A stretch of 6,632 bases of DNA from Fimbriimonadaceae bacterium (GTDB lineage: Bacteria > Armatimonadota > Fimbriimonadia > Fimbriimonadales > Fimbriimonadaceae), in assembly GCA_019454665.1 (NCBI GenBank), contig JACFNW010000129.1, positions 1-6,632 of the forward strand, written 5' to 3'. Shown one piece after another: positions 1-5,271 of the stretch (positions are counted from its first letter, which is position 1; the number at the start of each line of letters is the position of its first letter). Made by a program: the position numbers and the translations under genes. The notes beneath the pieces were generated by a model. It was given only the letters and a program-made list of their open reading frames with translations. It searched no databases and was not told the DNA's origin.

Positions 1-603
1 GTTGATCAGACCGGGGACGGTGATGATGTCGCTGATGCCCTGCACGCCTTGACGCAGCACGTCGTCCGCCACACGGAACGAATCGGCCAGCGTGGTGCGG
101 CGCTCGACGACGCTCAGCAACCGGTCGTTCGGGATGGTGATGATCGTATCCACCTTGCCGATGAGCGACGAGACGCCCTCGGAAGCGAGGCGTCGGCGGC
201 GGCCGCCCTCGAACGTGAACGGCCGCGTGACCACGGCCACGGTGAGCGCACCCATCTCACGGGCGATTTCGGCCACGATGGCCGCGCCACCGGTGCCCGT
301 GCCGCCGCCCATGCCAGCGGTGATGAACACCATGTCGGAGCCCTCGAGTGCCTTGCGGATGTCGTTGCGGCTCTCCTCGGCGCTGGCGCGTCCGATTTCG
401 GGGTTGCCGCCCGTGCCCAGGCCCCGGGTGAGGTTGACGCCGATCTGGACTTTTTTGGCCGCGCGGCTTTGGTCCAGTGCCTGGATGTCGGTGTTCATGG
501 CGATGAACTCCACGCCCCGAATGCCCGAATCCACCATGCGGTTGACCGCATTGGACCCGCCACCGCCGACTCCGACAACTTTGATGATCGCGTTATTGCT
601 CAC
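1..603 (-). CDS. ftsZ: Cell division protein FtsZ, N-terminal 201 residues (cut by left edge)
   Basis: FtsZ is the tubulin-like GTPase that polymerises into the cytokinetic ring. The visible part is the GTP-binding domain. It begins [17 protein letters not shown], with the glycine-rich first loop at residues 11-16. The tubulin signature GGGTGTG lies at residues 99-105, IPNDRLL follows, and the fragment ends in [13 protein letters not shown] and PGLIN. The T7 loop and the C-terminal tail that binds FtsA lie beyond position 1. I chose the GTG at 603-601 because AGGA (613-610) sits six bases upstream and the protein then starts where FtsZ proteins normally start. The gene follows ftsA after 41 bases, the usual order. 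I see no frameshift or missing key residue in the part present. Confidence 0.97.
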   Translation of the reverse strand, partial: MSNNAIIKVVGVGGGGSNAVNRMVDSGIRGVEFIAMNTDIQALDQSRAAKKVQIGVNLTRGLGTGGNPEIGRASAEESRNDIRKALEGSDMVFITAGMGGGTGTGGAAIVAEIAREMGALTVAVVTRPFTFEGGRRRRLASEGVSSLIGKVDTIITIPNDRLLSVVERRTTLADSFRVADDVLRQGVQGISDIITVPGLIN

Positions 604-644
604 GTCGTTTCCTGATTCCAAGATGCACCACTATACCGAGAGAG

Positions 645-1874
645 TTAGTTTCGGCCCCCGATGACCGACAGCAACGACCGGACCCGTTGCTTCCATCCGC
701 CCGAATCGCCCGTCGCCGGAACGAGGTCGCTCGCGCTGGCCGCGAACACGAACCGTGCCAGGCCCAAACTCGCCGCCATGCCGGGCTTGCTCACCACGGG
801 ACCGTAGGCGCCCCCGATTTGCGGCGTCCTGACCGATAACGGTACCCCGTCGAAGGCCTCGGCGAACACGTTGCCCGAACCTTTGAGCAGACTCCCACCT
901 CCGGTGACCACCACGGCACGGATTTCGTGGGCCACCCCGGTGCCCACGACCGCATCGGCGGCGAGGCGGGCCAACTCGCGCGCGCGACATTCGATGATCT
1001 CGCAGAGCACCCGGCGCTTCATGTCGCGGGGCCGGTCGTGGTCCTCCTGCAGCACCTGAACCGATTCGTTGTCGCCTGCATCGTCGGCGAGCGCCGCGCC
1101 GTGGTGCGTCTTCAGGCGCTCGGCTTCATCGCTCGAGGTCTTGAGCAGCGCGGCGATGTCGTTGGTGACCGATTGCGCGCCGATCGGCACAGAAGCCAGC
1201 GCCGCCAACCCGCCCGAGGTGAAGATGCCGATCGTCATCGAACCCGCGCCGACGTCAATGACGGCCACACCGGCTTCGCGGTCGCCTTCTGTGGTCACGC
1301 CCAAGCCGGCGGCGATGTGGACGGGAACGATCTGGTCGAGTCGGCGTCCCGCCAATTCTGTCGCCCGTTCGGCACCGGCCAGATCGCTGCTGCGGCTGGT
1401 CACGATGCTGGTGAGCACCTCGAGCTTGGATCCGGGAGTTCCCACGGGTTCGCGCACGCCGCGCTTCCCATCCACGCGGAACTCGCGCGGCAACGCGTGG
1501 ATTTGTTCGCGCCCCGGGGAAACGGGAACTTGGCGGCTGTGGTTGAGCACTTGCAGGATGTCTTCCGGCGTGATCGAGCGGCCGGCGGGGAACACGGGCA
1601 CGAACCCCTGCGCCGTGGTGCACTCGAAGTGCCCTCCGCCCAAACCCAGCGCGATCGTGCCCACTTCGCGACCGCACAGCTGCTGCAGTTTGCGGCAGGC
1701 GTCGTCTATGGTGACCGCCGCCAGATCAACGTCCACGATCTGTCCTCGTCGGATGCCCTTCGAGGGCACGGTGGCGGCCGCCGTGACGTGCGGATGGCCG
1801 ACCGCGTCGGCTTCCACCGCCAGAATGGCGGCCTTCGAGGTGCCAAGGTCGAGAACGAAAGTCTGCTCGTTCAT
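645..1874 (-). CDS. ftsA: Cell division protein FtsA
   Basis: FtsA is an actin-like ATPase that tethers FtsZ filaments to the inner face of the membrane and recruits later divisome proteins. The 409-residue product is close to the usual length of about 420. The phosphate-1 motif LDLGTSK is at residues 8-14. The SHS2/1C subdomain spans about 85-160. The phosphate-2 motif VIDVGAGSMTIGIF is at 205-218, and the adenosine motif VVVTGGGSLLKGS at 321-333. The last 17 residues (GWKQRVRSLLSVIGGRN) look like the amphipathic membrane-targeting helix typical of FtsA, after a short linker. The ATG at 1874-1872 overlaps the TGA of the sbp gene by four bases (ATGA), with AGGA eight bases upstream, so coupling is likely. 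The same frame stays open upstream to 2165, but that part lies over sbp and resembles nothing in FtsA. Confidence 0.97.
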   Translation of the reverse strand: MNEQTFVLDLGTSKAAILAVEADAVGHPHVTAAATVPSKGIRRGQIVDVDLAAVTIDDACRKLQQLCGREVGTIALGLGGGHFECTTAQGFVPVFPAGRSITPEDILQVLNHSRQVPVSPGREQIHALPREFRVDGKRGVREPVGTPGSKLEVLTSIVTSRSSDLAGAERATELAGRRLDQIVPVHIAAGLGVTTEGDREAGVAVIDVGAGSMTIGIFTSGGLAALASVPIGAQSVTNDIAALLKTSSDEAERLKTHHGAALADDAGDNESVQVLQEDHDRPRDMKRRVLCEIIECRARELARLAADAVVGTGVAHEIRAVVVTGGGSLLKGSGNVFAEAFDGVPLSVRTPQIGGAYGPVVSKPGMAASLGLARFVFAASASDLVPATGDSGGWKQRVRSLLSVIGGRN

Positions 1875-2266
1875 GGTTTGGGTCCTGGCGCGGCGTCCTG
1901 ATTGAGCATTTCTCTTCGAGCGCGCGCATCGCGCAATCGTGTGATTCCGTACCGCCGTATTACGCTGAGGTTGGTGAAAATCCTGCCGCCAAGCACGAGT
2001 GCGGAGGCAAGAAAGAGATTGAGCCCGATCTGGTCCCCAAGATAGCCCAATCCGAATGCGATCAGCGTGTTCGAGACGAAGCCAGTCACCAAGATCTCGC
2101 TGTCGAACTTGCTCTCGAGAGCGCTCCGCACGCCGCCAAGGACGGAATCCAACCCCGCGACGCACGCCAAAGCGAGGTACGTCCCCGCGATGCCGGGCAA
2201 CGGTTGATTGAACAGAAGGCCCAGGGCGATTCCGACGAACAGCGCGATCAGGGGGATGAAGATCAC
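1871..2266 (-). CDS. sbp: DUF1290 small basic membrane protein (Sbp family)
   Basis: This 131-residue integral membrane protein belongs to the DUF1290 / small basic protein family, named after Bacillus subtilis sbp, which lies just upstream of ftsA there. Its biochemical role is not settled; conserved linkage suggests a link with division. Hydrophobic segments are seen at about residues 2-19, 26-46, 60-78 and 83-100. The conserved core runs from LDSVLGGVRSALESKFDSEI (39-58) through VLGGRIFTNLSVIRR (91-105). A basic tail follows, with many arginines at 104-118. The start is GTG at 2266-2264, four bases after the stop of the DUF881 gene, with AAAGG eight bases upstream. Its own TGA overlaps the ftsA start. 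Family membership is firm; function is inferred from context only. Confidence 0.9.
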   Translation of the reverse strand: MIFIPLIALFVGIALGLLFNQPLPGIAGTYLALACVAGLDSVLGGVRSALESKFDSEILVTGFVSNTLIAFGLGYLGDQIGLNLFLASALVLGGRIFTNLSVIRRYGITRLRDARARREMLNQDAAPGPKP

Positions 2267-2270
2267 TTGC

Positions 2271-3041
2271 TCAGCCTTTCGGCGGCACCGCCTTCATGAA
2301 TTTCGGCTTGGTCGAGCCTGCAAAGCCGGGCATCCGCATATTCTCGACGCGCTCCAGTTTGACCATGGTGGGCTCCACTTGGCGGATTTCGGCGAGGACG
2401 CCCAGCGGGAGGTCGAGCGCGCCTTCCAGCGTCTTCGGGTCGCCGATCGCACGGATGACCACGGGGCTGGCGATTTGCACGCGGTCCACCAAAATGACGC
2501 TGCCCACGCAACGGAAGTTCGTATGCGGGCCGACGCGCAGGTCGTTCACGCTGATCGCCTCGGCGCCGGCGTTCCACAGCTCGTTGACCACCTTGAGCAC
2601 GTCAATGTCGTGGATGACGGCGTAGTCGCCCAGCCCCTCTGGGGCGTTTTTGGCGTCTCGAAGCGTGATCATCAGGCCAGGACCTTCGACCTCGGTCAAG
2701 CCCGCAAAGGTCTTGACCTCCTGAAGGCTCTCGTTGAGCAATTGCGACGACTTGGTTTGGTCGGCGACGGCGTTCTGGAGCTTGGTGTTCTCCTCGCGCA
2801 ACTCGCCGAAACTCTCGCGCAGCGATTTGAGTTCTTGCTGAACCTTGAAGTACTCGCCTTGAAAGTCCAACGAGGCCGCGTTCAAGCGGTCGCGCACGTC
2901 GGTGGGGAGTTCGCTGAAACGCGACTGGCGCGTTTGGGCCGTGATCCAAGCCATGGTCAACATCACGCCGAGCACCAACGCCATGGCGCTGGTGGGCCAG
3001 ATCCATTGATAGCCTGTAGAGCGAGTGGCGAATGGGTTCAC
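2271..3041 (-). CDS. DUF881 family membrane-anchored coiled-coil protein (YlxW/YlxX-like)
   Basis: The 256-residue protein has a short N-terminal tail, one membrane segment at about 16-35, a charged heptad-like coiled coil at about 62-110, and then a DUF881 domain from about 118 to 235. Family hallmarks visible in the domain are GPGLMITLRDA, IHDIDVLKVVNELWNAGAEAISVND and VVIRAIGDPKTLEGAL. The expected topology is N-in with the coiled coil and domain outside, resembling a divisome membrane protein such as FtsL in layout, though not in sequence. B. subtilis has two such genes (ylxW, ylxX) between ftsQ and sbp; here only one is present. The start is GTG at 3041-3039, which overlaps the ftsQ stop by four bases (GTGA). 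A strong ribosome site, GGGAGGA, lies five bases upstream, inside the end of ftsQ. Function unknown; a role in division or wall assembly is inferred from position. Confidence 0.9.
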   Translation of the reverse strand: MNPFATRSTGYQWIWPTSAMALVLGVMLTMAWITAQTRQSRFSELPTDVRDRLNAASLDFQGEYFKVQQELKSLRESFGELREENTKLQNAVADQTKSSQLLNESLQEVKTFAGLTEVEGPGLMITLRDAKNAPEGLGDYAVIHDIDVLKVVNELWNAGAEAISVNDLRVGPHTNFRCVGSVILVDRVQIASPVVIRAIGDPKTLEGALDLPLGVLAEIRQVEPTMVKLERVENMRMPGFAGSTKPKFMKAVPPKG

Positions 3042-3793
3042 GGGGTTCCTCCCTGACCCGTTCCGACGACGGCACCGGCCGGGTTGGACACGTTCAGGGT
3101 CTTGCCCGGCGCGAGCAGATCGGGTTGGTCGCCAAGGATCGTCTCCAACGCAGCCAACTTGGCGTCGAGCGACTGGTGCGCACCCAACTTGACCTGTCCG
3201 CCGGACAGCTTATTTAACCATAATACGCCCGTCTCTTGAACCAGGACCTCGAATGGACCGAACTTCTCGATGCGGGAAAGTCCGACACAGAGCTCGGCAA
3301 CGGCCCGCGCGTTCCACGTGGTCCACAGCGAGCCGCTCGTTCCCGTCAACTGTCCTTCGAACCGCACGATGGGCAAACCGTCCAAAGGCCGCTTCGAGGG
3401 AAAGGGAATGCCCGTTGCATCCAGGGCGATCCCCTTGGCGCCGGCGACCCGTGCCACCGGGTGTCGGTAAGTCAGTCGAACCAAGCCCCGCCCGAACAGG
3501 TTGCGCTCCACTTGCGCCGATTCCACATCGGGCAACTCCAGCAGTTTGGCCTCGGCGGCTCGGCCCGAATCGTCGGTCCACCGCTTGCCTTTGATCGCTG
3601 CCAGGCTCTGGATCACCCGTCGCTGGTCGAACGGCTCCGAACCCAGCACCACGACCTTGTGCGCCGCAGTGATCGGACTCAGGGCAACACCGACGAGCGT
3701 GTTGGCGATGGCGAGCATCCACCAGAACTGGGGCGCCGGACGAAACACCCTCCGCTTGCGCCTAGGCGCCGGCTTGGACTTTGCCTTGGGCAT
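3038..3793 (-). CDS. ftsQ: Cell division protein FtsQ/DivIB
   Basis: FtsQ/DivIB is a bitopic membrane protein of the divisome that forms a complex with FtsB/DivIC and FtsL and helps control septal peptidoglycan synthesis. The 251-residue product has a strongly basic cytoplasmic tail (residues 1-18), one membrane segment at about 23-43, and a POTRA domain at about 45-116 that includes VVVLGSEPFDQRRVIQSL and ends RLTYRHPVARV. A short beta domain follows, with LDATGIPFP and VKLGAHQSLDAKLAALETIL. It ends soon after LAPGKTLNVSNP in a Gly/Thr-rich tail. The ATG at 3793-3791 lies inside the ddl gene, giving a 32-base overlap. An AGGAGG stands 12 bases upstream, slightly far but with no alternative start between. 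The POTRA pattern and the neighbours make the call strong even though FtsQ diverges fast in sequence. Confidence 0.93.
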   Translation of the reverse strand: MPKAKSKPAPRRKRRVFRPAPQFWWMLAIANTLVGVALSPITAAHKVVVLGSEPFDQRRVIQSLAAIKGKRWTDDSGRAAEAKLLELPDVESAQVERNLFGRGLVRLTYRHPVARVAGAKGIALDATGIPFPSKRPLDGLPIVRFEGQLTGTSGSLWTTWNARAVAELCVGLSRIEKFGPFEVLVQETGVLWLNKLSGGQVKLGAHQSLDAKLAALETILGDQPDLLAPGKTLNVSNPAGAVVGTGQGGTP

Positions 3794-5132
3794 GGCGGGT
3801 CCGGGCCTCCTCTACGATCCAACACACCAACTCGTCGAAGCCGATGCCGGCGGCGCGCGCGGAGTTCGGCAAGAGGGAAGTCGAGGTCATGCCGGGCAGG
3901 TTGTTCACCTCCAGCACGACGATGCGGTCCGCCGAGACGATCATGTCCGTGCGTGTCGCCCCCCGACAACCGAGGGCTTGGTGGGCGCGCAACGCATAGG
4001 ACTGGGCAAGCGCCGTCTGCTCGGGAGTCAACCGCGCGGGCACGATTTCCAGCGTCGCCTCGGGCTGGTACTTGCTCGCGAAGTCGTAGCGGCCAGAAGC
4101 GGGAACGATCTCCACAACGGGCAGCACACGGTCGCCCAGAACCGGGACCGAAACCTCGGTTCCGACGACCCACTCTTCGAGCAGGACCGACTCGTCGTAG
4201 CGGAACGCGTGGTCCAAGGCTCGCGGCACTTCGCTCCAATCCGAGGCGAACGAGAGACCGATGGTCGAGCCCTGGGCATTGGGCTTGACGATCGCCTTCC
4301 CGAACGGCTCGGGAAGCGGATCGCCGCGGCGAAGGTGGACACCCGTGGGAACGGGCAGGCCGTGCTCGGCGAGGACCCGCTTGGTCTGAGCCTTGTCCAT
4401 CGCCAGGGCGCTGGCAAGCACCCCCGAACCCGTGTAGGGAATCCCGAGCACCTCGAAGAACCCTTGAAGACAGCCGTCTTCAGCCTGCGACCCGTGGCAA
4501 GCCAGGAAGGCCACGTCTGGGCGGCGAGTTCCCAGGAGATCGCTCAAGTCGCCTCCCGAATGGACAACCTGCGAGACGTCCATCATCCGGGTGCGGTAGC
4601 CTCGACGGACCAACGCGGCATAGACCTCGCGGCCCGAGTGCAGCGAAACCTCGCGCTCGGCGGAGACGCCCCCGTAGACCACGACCACCTCCGGAGCACG
4701 TTCCAGCCGAACGAGCTCGTCTTCGAAGAGGGACCGGGCATCCGCCATGCCCGGATGGCCGACGAACAGCACTTGGTCCCCCGGGCGCGCCTCGGCGGCC
4801 ACGGTGCGCGGCAGCAGCGCCGGGCAGGGCACGTGGAGAACCCGACCATGCAGTTTCTCGACCAGGAGAGCGACCCCCACACCGGGCAGAGGTCCCGCGG
4901 CATCCGGAGCGAGATCGGCGATCGCCACCACGTCCGCTCCTTCGGCGAGGGCTTGCCAATCCGGCAGGCGTTCGATGAAACCGGTGTGACCAAACGGCTG
5001 GATCGCGAGCACGCGCCTCCCCGACGGGCACCCCAAGCCGGCGACCCAGCGCGCAATGTCGCTCGGGTCTTGGCAGGGGCACTCCATCGCCTGAACCGGC
5101 CGCGAGACGGGTGGGACCGTTTCAGAAGTCAT
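3762..5132 (-). CDS. ddl: D-alanine--D-alanine ligase with N-terminal degenerate MurC C-terminal domain
   Basis: Ddl joins two D-alanines using ATP to give the dipeptide that MurF adds to the UDP-MurNAc-tripeptide in the cytoplasm. From the ATG at 5132 the protein has 456 residues, about 150 more than a standard Ddl. Residues about 149-456 are a complete ATP-grasp Ddl. They show YGGVSAEREVSLHSG (153-167), MDKAQTKRVL (245-254), the flexible-loop NAQGSTIGLS (285-294), EEWVVGTEVS (319-328), RTDM (394-397) and the metal-binding EVNNLPGMTS (408-417). All key catalytic stretches look intact. Residues about 16-140 align instead with the last domain of MurC. The start is uncertain: the frame is open back to 5360, with ATGs at 5180, 5132 and 5087; only 'AGG' directly abuts the 5132 ATG. 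I prefer 5132 because the MurC-like similarity begins just after it. A start at 4748 would give a plain Ddl but has no ribosome site and would leave 128 similar-looking codons unexplained. Confidence 0.93.
   Translation of the reverse strand: MTSETVPPVSRPVQAMECPCQDPSDIARWVAGLGCPSGRRVLAIQPFGHTGFIERLPDWQALAEGADVVAIADLAPDAAGPLPGVGVALLVEKLHGRVLHVPCPALLPRTVAAEARPGDQVLFVGHPGMADARSLFEDELVRLERAPEVVVVYGGVSAEREVSLHSGREVYAALVRRGYRTRMMDVSQVVHSGGDLSDLLGTRRPDVAFLACHGSQAEDGCLQGFFEVLGIPYTGSGVLASALAMDKAQTKRVLAEHGLPVPTGVHLRRGDPLPEPFGKAIVKPNAQGSTIGLSFASDWSEVPRALDHAFRYDESVLLEEWVVGTEVSVPVLGDRVLPVVEIVPASGRYDFASKYQPEATLEIVPARLTPEQTALAQSYALRAHQALGCRGATRTDMIVSADRIVVLEVNNLPGMTSTSLLPNSARAAGIGFDELVCWIVEEARTRHAQGKVQAGA
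4710..5087 (-). other. Degenerate Mur ligase C-terminal domain (MurC-like) within the Ddl protein
   Basis: This segment lines up by eye with the C-terminal (Rossmann-like) domain of MurC over its whole length and in the right order. ECPCQDPSDIARWVAGL stands where MurC has DDYGHHPTEI plus a helix. RRVLAIQPF stands where MurC has VxxxFQPHRxxRT. ADVVAIADLAPDAAGPLPGV matches the 'YPAGE.PIPG' stretch, and PGDQVLFVGHPGMADA matches 'GDLILVQGAGNIGK'. The ATP-binding central domain and the UDP-MurNAc-binding N-terminal domain of MurC are absent. Conserved motif residues are lost: the tyrosine and histidines of the first motif, the His-Arg of QPHR, and GAG. It therefore should not act as a ligase. It may be a structural or regulatory leftover of a MurC-Ddl fusion. 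Confidence 0.75.
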
Positions 5133-5150
5133 CCTGGTGATTGTTGCATG

Positions 5151-5179
5151 AACGGTTCCAGCAACTCTAACGGTTACCA
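5151..5179. repeat. Imperfect direct repeat AACGGTT(a)CCA, 18-base period
   Basis: AACGGTTCCA at 5151-5160 recurs as AACGGTTACCA at 5169-5179, with 18 bases from one start to the next. The shared AACGGTT core is nearly its own reverse complement (AACCGTT). The pair lies about 20-50 bases upstream of the preferred ddl start, a suitable place for a regulator site, but two short copies can arise by chance. Confidence 0.35.
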
Positions 5180-5251
5180 TGTCAGGTTCGCTGTCGCAAT
5201 CCGACCGGGTTGTGTTCGATCCATGATTCTTGCGGGCACTGCGGGTCACCA

Positions 5252-5266
5252 CTTTGTGCGACAAAG
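5252..5266. repeat. Inverted repeat CTTTGT-GCG-ACAAAG
   Basis: A perfect six-base inverted repeat around a three-base centre ends five bases before the ATG of the pilin-like gene. Its right arm contains the AAAGG that would serve as the ribosome site, so a hairpin in the mRNA could mask it. It could also be a small operator, or chance. Confidence 0.4.
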
Positions 5267-5271
5267 GCGAT

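Larger units (their letters stand above)
5133..5271. promoter_or_regulatory. Divergent intergenic region between ddl fusion gene and pilin-like gene
   Basis: These 139 bases separate two divergent starts and must hold the promoters for the pilin-like gene and probably for the whole division cluster, unless these lie inside the genes. I found no convincing -35/-10 pair on either strand. The best minus-strand -35 look-alike, TTGCGA at 5199-5194, has only TAACCG at the proper distance. Short repeats in the region are listed separately. If ddl starts at 5180, the region shrinks to 91 bases. Confidence 0.5.

Noticed and set aside
604..644. Possible terminator or promoter between ftsA and ftsZ
   Set aside because: No hairpin with a T-run and no -35/-10 pair is visible; only the ftsZ ribosome site is supported.
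927..1901. Plus-strand open frame of 324 codons opposite ftsA
   Set aside because: Antisense shadow of ftsA; composition is typical of a complementary frame and no family is recognisable.
1875..2165. Upstream in-frame extension of ftsA
   Set aside because: It lies over the sbp gene in another frame and has no FtsA similarity; the ATG at 1874 has a good ribosome site and starts the canonical protein.
2208..3056. Plus-strand open frame of 282 codons opposite the DUF881 gene
   Set aside because: Antisense shadow of the DUF881 gene, His/Arg/Ala-rich with no recognisable domain.
5231..5248. Tandem TGCGGG repeat (9-base period)
   Set aside because: Two six-base copies in GC-rich DNA are too short to separate from chance.
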